Assembly: GCA_021442155.1 (NCBI GenBank)
Contig: CM038222.1
Span: 61,726,266-61,790,265 of the forward strand
DNA from: Cymbidium sinense
Lineage: Eukaryota > Streptophyta > Magnoliopsida > Asparagales > Orchidaceae
Direction: 5' to 3'
DNA length: 64,000 nucleotides
The notes below the pieces were generated by a model, which saw only the letters and a list, made by a program, of their open reading frames with translations, ran no database searches and was not told where the DNA came from. The position numbers and the translations under genes were made by a program. Shown in pieces: positions 12,283-22,609 of the stretch; position 1 is the first letter of the stretch, and each line of letters opens with the position of its first letter.

Positions 12283-12412
12283 TCTCCTATTTGATACACT
12301 TTCTCCATTCTCCATGGTAAATAACATAAGAAAATTCACTATCCTATTTGATACACTTTCTCCATTCTCCTATTTGATACACTTTCTCCATTCTCCATGG
12401 TAAATAACATAA
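12283..12412 (+). repeat. Short tandem repeat, MULE right arm
   Basis: The phrase 'tcctatttgatacactttct' followed by 'ccattctcc' occurs three times (about 12286, 12341 and 12367), with 'atggtaaataacataa' after the first and third. Confidence 0.75.
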
Positions 12413-12519
12413 CAAATTTACTACACACAAACACTATACAGAAAAGCATATCACATTCACAAAGAAAAGCATGTCACACTATACCTAATGAAAACACAAA
12501 TTTGCTACACACTCCAAAT

Positions 12520-12835
12520 ACAACATATACATCTCACATTCACATATTACTCACTTATTTTCAAAAAAAAAAAAGGCCAAAATATACCTCCTTCCCCACA
12601 AATCCACATTAAGTTTGCCTACAAACATCATAAAATACAACATATACATCTCTCATTCACATATTAATCACTTATTTTCAAAAAAAGAAAAGAAAAGTCA
12701 AAATATACCTTCTTCCCCACAAATCCACATTAAGTTTGTCTACAAATATCATAAAATACAACATATATATCTCACATTCACATATTACTCACTTATTTTT
12801 TTAAAAAAAGGCCAAAATATGCCTTCTTCCCTAGC
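12520..12835 (+). repeat. 120-bp subterminal tandem repeat of the MULE
   Basis: About 2.7 copies of a unit of about 120 bp: 'acaacatatacatctcacat', 'attactcacttattttc', an A-run, 'caaaatatacct', 'ttccccacaaatccacatta'. Subterminal repeats next to a TIR are typical of MULEs and often bind transposase. The 133-residue frame across it is an accident of the repeat. Confidence 0.85.
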
Positions 12836-12883
12836 GGTGATCGGTGGTACGGTAGAGTGCAGGTGTGTCGCCCTGGAGAAAAT

Positions 12884-12917
12884 GAGAGATCGGGATCGGG
12901 CTGTGTCCCGATCTCTC
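12884..12917. repeat. Perfect 12-bp-stem GC-rich hairpin near the MULE right end
   Basis: GAGAGATCGGGA and its exact complement TCCCGATCTCTC flank a 10-base loop. It stands out in AT-rich DNA, 160 bases inside the right terminus. Confidence 0.8.
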
Positions 12918-12925
12918 GGTTCGTC

Positions 12926-13079
12926 ACTTTTTTTAAAAAAAATTTATTTTTTAGCTAGTGAGTTTAATGGCGTGACCATACATATGTCCATGCATTCCGT
13001 TAAATATCTATTTTAAATTTTTTTTTAAGTCTATTTCGCTAATTACGATTTAAAATGTGCTTAGTTTAAAAATTTTGCC
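12926..13079 (-). repeat. MULE right terminal inverted repeat
   Basis: Reverse complement of the left terminal repeat; ends ...AAATTTTGCC at 13079, immediately before the second target duplication. Confidence 0.9.
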
Positions 13080-13088
13080 TTCCGAAAA
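13080..13088. repeat. MULE target-site duplication, right
   Basis: TTCCGAAAA, identical to 5999-6007. The AAATTACT that follows begins the resumed family A sequence. Confidence 0.93.
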
Positions 13089-13422
<334 letters not shown>

Positions 13423-13446
13423 TATTCAATTTAATATAATTTCAAT

Positions 13447-14402
13447 ACGCTAGAAAACCACGGTAGAGTGAAAATTTAGCCAGCCTCATTAATCCAAAGA
13501 CACACGTAATTAAAGAGCAACGAGACACTCCAGAATTTTAACGGAAAACCTCAAAAGAGGAAAATCACTCCTAGCCCAAGATTCCACTATGTATCCGTTT
13601 GAGTACAAAGTCTTCCGATAACCAGATTACTAATTGCATATGAGAGACAAGTAACAATGTTCAAATTGTAATTGATCGATGGTGGAGATCTGGGTAACTC
13701 AGTGGGAATACATGGTACAATTAATGACGCGGCCGGTGGTGGTGGTTGATGTCGGGAGTGCGATATTGTTTGGATCTTTGGAGGATCTTCAAGCTTGAGC
13801 TCTCTCTTCCTCCTCACTTGGCTTTTCCTCTTTTCCTCGCTTGACTCTTCCTTTTCTTCCTTGCTTAGACTCTTCCTTTTCTTCCTTGACTCTTCCTCTT
13901 CTTCCTGACTCTTCCTCTTCTTCCTTACTTGGACTCTTCCTTTTCTTCCTTGTTGACTTTCTCTTCTTTACTTGCTTCAGCCTCCTCTTCTTCTTCACTG
14001 CTTGCTCTTCTTCTTTACTTGGCCTCCTCTTCTTCTTCACTTGACCCTCCTCTGGTGTGAGGAATGAAGGCCTATTTATAGATGGGAGGAGGGGCATTCT
14101 TGTAAATTCATGTAAGGCCTGTACCACTCTCCTCGATCGGACGGCTCAGGATGATTCCTTCGATCATTTGATGTATTTTGAGAATTTGGATGCCCAAATG
14201 AAGTCAATTATGAGATCTTAGGCTAGATCCCGGCCGAGACGCCGATTTGACAATAAACACTCCATATTTGAGAGCTGTTTTGGGATTTAATTGATGTCCC
14301 AAAGATTCCAATGATATTTTAAGTGCTTGATCTCGACGGTTGACTCAAAATCATATCGACATCAAGATTTGTGCTTTGACTAGTGGTATTTTAAGAGTCA
14401 TA
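13447..14402 (-). repeat. Family D 3' LTR
   Basis: Matches 15970-16957, including 'gtatccgtttgagtacaaag', 'ggtggagatctgggtaact' and 'gtgctttgactagtggtatt'. It carries a C/T-rich low-complexity tract at 13795-14045 whose minus-strand translation is a Lys/Glu-rich frame. That frame is a by-product of the (CTTCTTCC)-like tract. Confidence 0.8.
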
Positions 14403-14579
14403 TCGTTGCTATTTTTGGATGACATTAGCTTAATCATCCAAAAATATATATGTCAAATGCTCGAAAATAATGAATTCTTCAACGAAACGTATCTAGAATC
14501 ATACATTTTGGGAGAAGAAATCATCATAAAAATACAAAATGATTAGGAAGTAGATGTGTACCGCAGTAATGAGATTTTG

Positions 14580-15600
14580 AGGTTACGGATCTTGGCACAA
14601 TCCGCCACCTATGATAGTGGTAATTTTGACCTATTCGAGGTTGTTTGTCGAGTGTGACTATGACGCAAATGTATGGAAGAGTTGAATTGAATCCGAGGAT
14701 TTTGACTATCCAAGGTTGTTTGTGAGGGTGTTACATCATGACGCTAACTATGGAAGGGCCGAAGTCCACCAGGATCTTTTGACCTATCCGAGTTGTTTGT
14801 CGTGTTACGACGTTAACCCGCATGGAAGAGGTCATGGAAGTCCACCAACAATCGCCGCACAAACCGGCGATTATCGATGGCGATAGCGCTAGGCGGGGAT
14901 GACCGGCAGAGATGGTGGTGACCGACGAAGGTTGCCGGCGATGGCGGCATGATAGACGGCCGGCCATGGTGATGCATAAGGCCGACGGGTTGGTCTACGC
15001 GAATCGGCAACGGTAGACGGTGGCAAGCATAGTGATGACCGACGATGGGTGACCGCGAGATTGCGCATGGTCGACGGCAAGGATACGACGAACGAGGTGA
15101 CCACTACTTGGCGGCCGACGGGGTGGTGGTAATCGATACCGAAGATCTTGACCTATCCGGTTGTTTGTCAGGGTGTTACCCGATGACGTTAACCTGCATG
15201 GAAGAGGTCATGGAAGTCCACCGGACCTTTTGACCTATCCGGTTGTTTGTCGAAGTCTTTGCCGATGACGTTAACTCGTGGAAGAGGTTGAATTGAATCG
15301 TGAATTTTGACCTATCCGGTTATTTGTCGAGTCTTTGCTCGATGACGTTAACTGTGGAAGAGATCGAGAAGTCCACCAGGACCTTTTGACCCATCCTAGA
15401 TTGTTTTGTCGAGTCTTTGCTCGATGACTAACTGTATGGAAGAGGTCGTAGAAGTCCACCAAGGACCTGACCCATCCTAGGTTGTTTGTCGAGTCTTTGC
15501 TAACCCGTATGAAAGAGGTAGGAAGTCCACCAAGGAGCTTTTGACCCATCCTAGGTTGTTTGTCGAGTCTCGATGACGCTAACTGTATGGAAGAGGTCGA
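14580..15600 (+). repeat. About 80-bp tandem repeat inside family D
   Basis: At least nine degenerate units of 75-85 bp, each with 'ttttgacctatccggttgtt', 'tgtcgagtct', 'gatgacgttaac', 'tggaagaggt' and often 'gaagtccacca'. Unit starts are near 14624, 14700, 14778, 15147, 15229, 15303, 15386, 15466 and 15540. A GC-rich stretch at about 14845-15140 interrupts the array. Two similar units occur at 23050-23220. Confidence 0.8.
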
Positions 15601-15949
15601 TTAAAACATCCATTTGTGATCAGTAAAGTTTCTTAACCTTGACTTTGTTTTTCTATGAGTATGATTGAAAAATCATAGTTTGCAAAGCTATATCTCTTCT
15701 CAATGTTGAAATATCCTCCAACTTTAACTTGTTTCTTGGGATGATAATCAATTGGATGCTTAACATGGGCGATCTTCTGAGATTAAGAGTTGCCCCCCAG
15801 TTTCCGACAAAATCTGAAGGAATAAAGTTTGATGAATCTTCATTCTTCGCTTGCGCTCCTTAAAAGCTTGAAATGCTCCACCTCGATGGTGATTTTGATC
15901 TTGTTGGAAAACTTGATTGCCATACAAGATGAAATAATGAGAATCAACA

Positions 15950-15967
15950 TTCCCACAGACGGCGCCA
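15950..15967 (-). other. Primer-binding site of family D
   Basis: Read on the minus strand: TGGCGCCGTCTGTGGGAA. This motif directly after the 5' LTR is known from many plant Ty3/gypsy elements and pairs with a host tRNA 3' end. It sets the strand of the element. Confidence 0.8.
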
Positions 15968-15969
15968 AA

Positions 15970-16957
15970 CGTTACGCTTAGAAAACCACTAGAGTGAAAA
16001 TTTATTTAGCCTCATTAGTCCAAAGACACACACAAGTAATTAAAGAGCAAACAGAGACACTGCAATTTTAACGAGAAAACCGAAAAGAGGGAAAACCACG
16101 GCCGCCCAAGAAAAGCTTCCACTATGTATCCGTTTGAGTACAAAGTCTTCGATAACGGATTACAGAATTGCATATGAGAGAGGAATAACAACCGGTAACA
16201 ATGTTCGTGTTGTAATTCATGGTGGAGATCTGGGTAACTTCCTGGGAATACATACAATTAGTGACGACGGTGGCCAGTGATGGTGGTTGATGGCCGCCGA
16301 GCGGGAGTGCGATATTGCTTGAGTGCGATCTTTGAGGATCTTCAAGCTTCGTGAGCTCTCTTCTCCTCACTTGCTTTTCCTCTTTTCCTCGCTGACTCTT
16401 CCTTTCTTCCTTGCTTGACTCTTCCTTTTCTTCCTTGCTTGACTTTTCCTCTTCTTCCTTGTTCTTTCCTCTTCTTCCTTGCTTGGACTCTTCCTTTTCT
16501 TCCTTGCTTGGACTCCTTCTCTTCTTTACTTGCTTCAGCCTCTCTTCTTCTTCACTGCTTTCAGCCTCTCTCTTCTTCTTCACTTGGCCTCCTCCTGAGG
16601 AATGAAGGCCTATTTATATGATGAGGAGGGCATTCTTGTAAATTCATGTAGCGTCTGCACCACTCTCCTCGATCGGACAGCTCAGGATGATTCCTTCGAT
16701 CATTTGATGTATTTTGAGAATTTGGATGCCCAAATGAAGTCAGAATTATGAGATCTTAGGCTCGTTAGATCCGGATCGTCGAGACGCTCAATTTGACTAT
16801 AAACACTCTATATTTGAGAGCTGTTTTAGGATTTAATTGATGTCCCAAAGATTCCAATGATATTTTAAGTGCTTGATCTCGATCGGTTTCGACTCAAAAT
16901 CATATCGCTTTCGACTTCAAGATTTGTGCTTTGACTAGTGGTATTTTGAGAGTAATA
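15970..16957 (-). repeat. Family D 5' LTR
   Basis: Partner of 13447-14402. The C/T-rich tract at 16350-16600 gives a 153-residue Lys/Glu-rich minus-strand frame, as in the other LTR. The leader at about 15620-15949 is internal and non-coding. Confidence 0.8.
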
Positions 16958-17780
16958 TCAATTTCATTGTTCTAAATGTAATGACGTAGTCCATTTCGCG
17001 ATCCGAGGCCGTTTGGTTCGAGTCAGTGCTAAATTGAGTCCATTTCAGCTCAAAATGCGCGTCGCCGCTTTCGACCACTCGATTTTTGCACAGACTCATC
17101 CGAATTGAGTGCAAACAGTCTTACTTGATAGATTTCGATATTTCAAAGCCAATGACGCGATCATTTCACGAACAAAAGTCGTTTGATTATCGTCGCAACT
17201 TCTCGACTCTGATATGCGTGCAAACACGTTGACGACTCGAGCGCTTGATCGGTTGATCATCAAGTTGACAATATTTATATCCTAACCAATTTCGATGTTC
17301 TAAACATGATGACAAAGTCTGTTCGTCGATCAGAGATCATTTGAGTTGATTTTGACGACGTCCTGTGTATTTTAACATCAATTTATGCATTGTCACTTCA
17401 AATCACTCGACATTTGCATAGACTCTTTCAAATTGAGTGTGATAGTATCATTTTATAGGTTTCGATATTTCAAAGCTAACAACGTGATCAATTTCATGAA
17501 CGGAAGTCGTTCGTACATCGTCGTAACTTCTCGATTCCGATATGCACGTCGACACTTTAATAGTACGAGCGCTTAATCAATTGCTCGTTAAATTTTTCAA
17601 TATTTATATTTCGATCAATTCCGACGTTTTGAACGCGATGGTGAAGTTTGTTCATCGATCGGGTCGTTTTGACCATTTTTAGTGACATTCAGTGCATTTT
17701 GAACCTTAATTTGCACACTACCATTTCTAAAATTCACCGAAATCGATTTTTAAGCTTGACTTTGACTTATAACACACATA
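16958..17780 (+). repeat. About 330-bp tandem repeat
   Basis: Two and a half units. Landmarks 'gttctaaatgtaatgac' (16969), 'gttctaaacatgatgac' (17298) and 'gttttgaacgcgatgg' (17625) give a period of about 328. Each full unit also holds 'gatttcgatatttcaaag' or similar and a 'cgtcgcaacttctcga'-like phrase. An inverted array lies at 23445-24065. Family D inserted in the first unit. It probably belongs to the internal region of family A elements, since in the minus-strand copy it also follows the end of A. Confidence 0.8.
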
Positions 17781-18078
17781 TGAAGATCAACACAGACCCA
17801 ATTAACTATGAATATTTTGTTTATATAAAATTTTCAATATTGTATTAATTTAATAAAAATTTTATAAATCAATTATCCAATTCATATATATATTAACTAT
17901 ATTTTACCATCAAATTCTTATATTTAAACATGCCACAAATAAATCATTAAAACATAGAAGAAATTTTTAAAAAAATATATATAAATTAAACTTTTATTAT
18001 AAATTTTAATATTTGAATGTCAATTTGAGAAATTAAGATTGAAGATAAATTGATTTATAAATATGTAAAAATTAGGTG

Positions 18079-18081
<3 letters not shown>

Positions 18082-18140
<59 letters not shown>
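18082..18140. repeat. (TA)n microsatellite
   Basis: Uninterrupted TA dinucleotides, about 29 units. Confidence 0.95.
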
Positions 18141-18143
<3 letters not shown>

Positions 18144-18367
18144 AAAGCTCTTAATTTAACTTAATAAGTAAATATAATTATGTTTTTTTTATGATGCAAC
18201 AATAAAAATCATCAATTAAATAATTAAAATTAAAATTTATTTTCTGACATCAATTTACTAGAAAATTAACAAATGTCAACCAACTTAGCTGATGAAAATT
18301 TAAAAATTATTTAAATACTAATATAATGTTTCTCTTTACTTCAAACCCAAGTAAAAAAAAAGAATGA

Positions 18368-18548
18368 TTTACATACAAATCACACAATTCTTATGCAATT
18401 ACATATCTAACATATATAACACTTTTTTTATGTATAAAAAATTATATTTCACTTCAAAATAGTAAATGACAATGATATTTTTAAAGGGAAATTAAAATTT
18501 TAAATATTAGATATATAAATATATAAAAATTGTGATAGGCATGTAAAT
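18368..18548. mobile_element. MITE, copy 3
   Basis: About 181 bp. Left arm 'tttacatacaaatcacac' and 'aattcttatgcaattacata' matches the reverse complement of the right arm ending 'gataggcatgtaaat'. Same family as 2151-2386. It lies about 120 bp beyond the stop codon of the B3 gene. Confidence 0.7.
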
Positions 18549-18668
18549 GCCCCCAAAAACTTAAAAAAACCACTTCACACCCCGCAATTCAGAAATCAAA
18601 GCATCAACAAAACCACAAAATCCCTCATAAAATCCCCAATTACCAAAGCAACTGCAAGCATCGATCGT

Positions 18669-20184
18669 CTAAAAATAAGATTTTTTTAACACAGAACGAA
18701 CTTCCTCAGCTCTGACGATGCGCATTACCATCACCACTCTCCTGCCATCTTCCTCCAGCTCAAAGACGCAAGCGTCGCCCTTCTGAAGTTTGTTTTCTCG
18801 GACTAATCTGAACAGCGACTTCCCACAAAATCCCCATGAGGAGCTCCTCCAGCTGCAGTTCACATACCACTTCTTGCTGCTTTCGTTGCAGACTGTGATC
18901 ACATATGGCTTCTGAGGAATGTGTTTGTTTGCAAATTTAGTTGGTATAGCCTGCAAGTAAATAGAAAATATACATTAATTAGGAAATGCAAGTTTAGAGA
19001 GAGAGAGAGAGAGAGAGAAGGGGGGTTTAGTCCATCTTACCATAAAGGGAAATGTACTGATGTTGGTTTGAGTAATAAATTTGACAAAAGAACAATTGCC
19101 TTCTTTGCTTGCAAATTTAAGCTCTAATAACTTCATTGTGTCTTGAGAATTTGTCACATTTATCTTTGTTTCTAACTTTGAATACGACTGCAACTCAGAA
19201 AATTCTTTCTTGCAAATCCTGGAAGATCCAATCCTTCCATCTGAATATTTCATTCATTTACCAGAATTTTCAATAACTTAAATTGTTTTAAAAAAAAACA
19301 TGAGAAATATTTTTTTTTGTTTCAAAGCTCACCTTCTTTCACTTTACAGATTCCATGTTTCTCATCTTCAACACATCTTGCAGTAGAAGCAGGTCTGCAA
19401 TCAGCTGCTTGTTCATGCGACGTTGGATGATCCTTACAAGCGCTTCTTGAGGGATGACAGTTCTGAAAATTTTGCTGAGTTTGATCCACAGCTTTCTTCT
19501 GTTTCGCTCCGGCGTCGTCGTCGGTGAGGTTAGAAGCAGCTCTTCCGCAACCAGTTGTATCGAAAATTCGAACCAGAAATCTGGAATCACCGGCGTACTC
19601 GAAGACCAGGATGTAGTCATCCTCTATCTCATTCGCTTCGATGAAGTTCTTCCAACCGCCATTAAAGTAGAAGCGATCTTCTTCCTTGCACAAGCCAATC
19701 TCCCATAACTTGCCACCAGGTGCTTCCAGTGCAACCACATCAATCAGTTCTATTCTGAAGCTCCTCGAAAATTTTTGCGGAAATTCCTTTGATCATATTT
19801 GAAGATAGCATAACATGTCAAATCTTATAAATCATTATATATAAAATGCAAACAATTATAAAAAAAAAATACCTGCAATTGTTAATTGTTATGTGAGAGA
19901 AACAGAGAGAGAAGAAGAAAGGAGAAATCAAATATACACCAAGGAACTGCTTGCATGCAAAACTATACAGGCCTCAGCATTTTGCTCATAAGATACAGAG
20001 AATCATGCAAAAACATCTGTAAAGATTTATAACTTATAAATACTGAAATTTTTTTTTCATAAAATACCATTTTCTGAGTGAAATCACCCTCCATGACCTT
20101 CACGAAGCGAAAGCTTGATTCTTCAAAATGATCCCAGTAAAAATGCTCTTCCCATTTCCTGCAGATCCAGCACCCATCCCTCAT
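18669..20184 (-). CDS. B3 domain (REM-type) DNA-binding protein, four exons, one apparent frameshift
   Basis: B3 proteins of the REM group are plant nuclear DNA-binding proteins, usually with two or more B3 domains. Exons inferred from frame and GT..AG: 20068-20184, 19333-19787, 19041-19240 and 18669-18950. The ATG at 20184 gives MRDGCWICRKWEEHFYWDHF, a start familiar from rice Os03g0619600-like proteins. B3 domain 1 is at about residues 24-116 ('FRFVKVMEGDFTQKM', then 'FPQKFSRSF', 'GGKLWEIGL', 'GWKNFIEAN', 'YILVFEYAGDSRFLV'). A charged linker follows. B3 domain 2 is at about 239-335 ('SFVKFITQTNISTFPFM', 'AIPTKFANKHIP', 'KKWYVNCSW', 'WGFCGKSL', 'NKLQKGDACVFEL'). The joined exons total 1054 bases, one more than a multiple of three. 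The extra base lies near 19740, between 'SFRIELI' and 'VALEAPGG'. Either the gene is recently broken or the assembly has an error. Junction phases are otherwise consistent. Confidence 0.85.
18997..19018. repeat. (GA)n microsatellite in the last intron of the B3 gene
   Basis: About 11 GA units on the plus strand, read as (CU)n in the transcript. It fills part of the 90-base intron 18951-19040, between a GTAAGA donor and a TTGCAG acceptor, and probably serves as a pyrimidine tract. Confidence 0.9.
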
Positions 20185-20490
20185 TTCTGGAAACCAAGGA
20201 ACAGTTCATTAATGCAAGAAAATGCAGAGAGAAACAAAATTTCAAGAACTGCTATTTTCTCATTTCTAATTCAGAAAAATGAAAATAAAAATTTATTCTT
20301 GCTTCACCTCTAAAAAAGAAAAAAACTTATAAATATTAGATAAAAGAAAAAAAAAGATCTGATAAAGACCTACTGTTTCCCTCTCAGGTTTTGTCTGCGT
20401 GAAGAACGATCTGAAAGAAGAGAACAAAGAGATGAGAAGACTGGCATTATTAATCACTACTATCTTCATTGATGAGGCCACCGGCATCAT
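20185..20490 (-). promoter_or_regulatory. Probable 5' leader of the B3 gene
   Basis: Upstream of the start the minus strand reads 'ttggtttccag' two bases before the ATG, which could be the acceptor of a leader intron. Further up is a 65-residue frame (20293-20490) without a known domain. Leader or promoter is inferred only from position. Confidence 0.3.
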
Positions 20491-21360
20491 TTACCCTCAC
20501 TAGTCACTACTAGCCAGTCTATTCATTTGAAATTGAAAATCTTTAAATTAATGATCAATATAAATATAATTTTAAAAATTATAATTTGACTGACACATTA
20601 GAATTTAAAGATTAATCTTAACTTTACGAATAATATTATATTATGCTTGCAGTAACATCTCCATGATAAAAAATACTGTTATTTATTTCAAAATTTTGAA
20701 ATTATAAATCACTGACATGAAAATATTTAAATGCAGGAAAAAATTATTTTAGAGTTATTATCATGTAATATAAAAAATAAGCATAAAAGAAAAAAAGAAT
20801 AAGTGGTAATTTATAAAAAAAAAATGATTTTATGAATGCATTTATAATTTAGATGGAAAGAAAAAAGATTTTCATCTATATCATATATTTTTTATATATT
20901 TAAGTATTAAATATTTAATTTTTGATATTTATTTATATAATTTTTAATATCATAATTACATCAATATATATAATACTTTAATTTTAAAAATTAAAATTAA
21001 TTATATTATTAATATAATATGCAAAAACTTTAGTATTATACAAACTGTTGTTAAATTCTGAGATCTAATATGTAAATATTAACTCTATGCTTCAAAACTC
21101 AAATTCCTTGAATATTAGTTAATATAAATGCCTGATCATATAGAAGCATTTCCCAAAATAAACTAAAAGCAGAATTATTAAAACATTAATTGGAAATGCA
21201 AGCAACAAAAACTTGAATAAACTAAAAATAAAAACATCATATTATCACATGCCATAATTAAGAGATGAAAATGTCAACGAAGCACCTCCTAAAATTTCTA
21301 ATTACAAGAACAACCCTAAACTTCATCTAAAGAAAGAATTTTATTTATTTTTTAAATATA
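20491..21360. other. AT-rich intergenic DNA
   Basis: No gene or clear repeat beyond A/T-rich runs. Confidence 0.5.
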
Positions 21361-21516
21361 GAGCAAACTTCATTAGGTCTCACAATATGCATTTCAATTA
21401 CCACATTTTGCATCGCCCTTACGAATTTTATTTTCTTGAACTAAATTACGCAATCCTTTTCCATAAAATCCTAAAGAGGATTTCCATATGCAACCCACAA
21501 ACCACTTCTTGCCGCT
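21361..21516 (-). pseudogene. B3 domain fragment, relic of a neighbour paralogue
   Basis: The minus strand from 21516 reads SGKKWFVGCIWKSSLGFYG and continues with a KGLRNLVQENKIRKGDA-like stretch, which aligns with 'SSKKWYVNCSWRSSSWGFCG' of exon 4 of the gene at 18669-18950. After about 11 missing residues and a frame change it continues VVIEMHIVRPNEVCS, matching 'VVMVMRIVRAEEVRS'. This is the last-exon remnant of a second B3/REM gene, about 1.2 kb upstream of the first and in the same orientation. It suggests an old tandem duplication. No other exon was recognised. Confidence 0.85.
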
Positions 21517-22094
21517 AAAATTATATAAAAATCAAGATTAATTTTTTATCATTTAATAATATATTAATCTATACAAATTATATTTTTTTAAAAATATATT
21601 ATTAATTTTAGTTTTGTCATATTTAGATTATCATATATTTTAATATGTGTGCTACACACATAAAGAAAAAAATGTGATATATTTATTATTATTATTACTA
21701 TTATTATATTTTTAAATAAATGATGCAAATAATTTTAACAATCATCATTATTTTTATTTTTATTTTTATTTTTAAATTGAATTTATAAAAAAAAGACGAA
21801 GAACTTTTTTTTTTATTAAATATATGAAAAAAATAAAAAGTCAAAACTCATGAAATGTTTCTTTTTCTATAAGAAATATTATGAGTTTTTTTAGATAAAT
21901 TTTTTATTGTTGATTTTTTTAAAAAGATGAACTTTTTTTATTAAAAATATGAAAAAAATTTAGAAGATGAAGAATTTTCTTACTTTTTATAAGAAATGAA
22001 AAGTTTTTTTAGAAGATGAATTATTTTCTCTTATTTTTTCATGAAAAGTTTTTTGTAATTAATTTTTTTTAATTTAAAGAGGTATTAATCACCT
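21517..22094. other. AT-rich intergenic DNA
   Basis: T- and A-rich, with several loosely repeated 'agaagatgaa...tttttta' phrases at about 21800-22070. No gene seen. Confidence 0.5.
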
Positions 22095-22590
22095 ATATCC
22101 CTCAATGGGATGAAAGAGATCACATCCCTATTAACCTGTATAATGGTGCATAATTCCGCCCTCATAAGCTCCAATTCTTATCGATGTCAAAGCTTAAACT
22201 AACTTGATTAGGTGATCTTTATCTCGCATTCAGGCTTCTATGTGATTTTGAGTTCATCTATTTCTCTCTAAGTTTTAGTTTCTTCAACTATCCTTTATAA
22301 CAACGCGCAATTCCCCTCACAGGCTTTAGTTATTGTTAGTGTCAAAGTTTGAAACTAACTTGGTTAGGCGTGTGTATTCCGTATTCAGGTTCTAATGCGA
22401 TTCCAAGCTCCTCTTTTCTTTATCTCTATAAATTCTGATTTATTCTACCATCTTTTAAAAATAGTGTGTGATTCACTCCTTATAGGCTTCAATTCTCCTC
22501 TGCGATGAGGTTTGAAACTAATATGATTAGACAGTTATATCCCGCATTCAAGCTCCGATGTAACACTAAGTTACTTTGTATAGAGGTTTG
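22095..22590 (+). repeat. About 180-bp tandem repeat
   Basis: Three degenerate units with 'gtgcataattccgccctca', 'aggctttagttattgttagt', 'tgaaactaacttggttaggc' and 'cccgcattcaagctccgatg'-like phrases. Non-coding. Confidence 0.7.
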
Positions 22591-22609
22591 AAACTATCCT
22601 GAATATGTG

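Larger units (their letters stand above)
6008..13079 (-). mobile_element. Mutator-like element (MULE) carrying a plant mobile domain gene
   Basis: A complete element of 7072 bp. Its ends begin GGCAAAATTTTTAAAC on both strands and the inverted repeats extend about 145 bp. It is flanked by the 9-bp duplication TTCCGAAAA. The interior holds, on the minus strand, a MuDR/MULE-type transposase (9219-11643) followed by a plant mobile domain gene (6640-8709), both full of stops and frameshifts. Tandem repeats and a GC-rich hairpin lie just inside the right end. It sits inside a family A LTR, whose sequence resumes directly after the second duplication, so it is younger than that LTR. It cannot now mobilise itself; mobilisation in trans is possible because the termini look good. 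Confidence 0.93.
13447..16957 (-). mobile_element. Family D non-autonomous LTR element
   Basis: Direct repeats of nearly 1 kb (13447-14402 and about 15970-16957) flank 1.57 kb without coding capacity. Adjoining the left edge of the right repeat, the minus strand reads TGGCGCCGTCTGTGGGAA, a common plant LTR-retrotransposon primer-binding site, which fixes the orientation as minus. TCAAT precedes (13442-13446) and follows (16958-16962) the element and is a likely 5-bp target duplication. Removing the element restores an unbroken 330-bp repeat unit. The LTR ends are not a clean TG...CA, so the exact borders may be off by a few bases. This resembles a TRIM/LARD-type element dependent on an autonomous partner. 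Confidence 0.75.
17781..18660. other. AT-rich intergenic DNA
   Basis: No gene. Contains (TA)n at 18082-18140 and the MITE at 18368-18548. The last 100 bases are probably the 3' flank of the B3 gene. Confidence 0.6.

Noticed and set aside
13789..14127. Lys/Glu-rich 112-residue protein as a gene
   Set aside because: Low-complexity product of a C/T tract inside an LTR; the counterpart in the other LTR differs by insertions and deletions.
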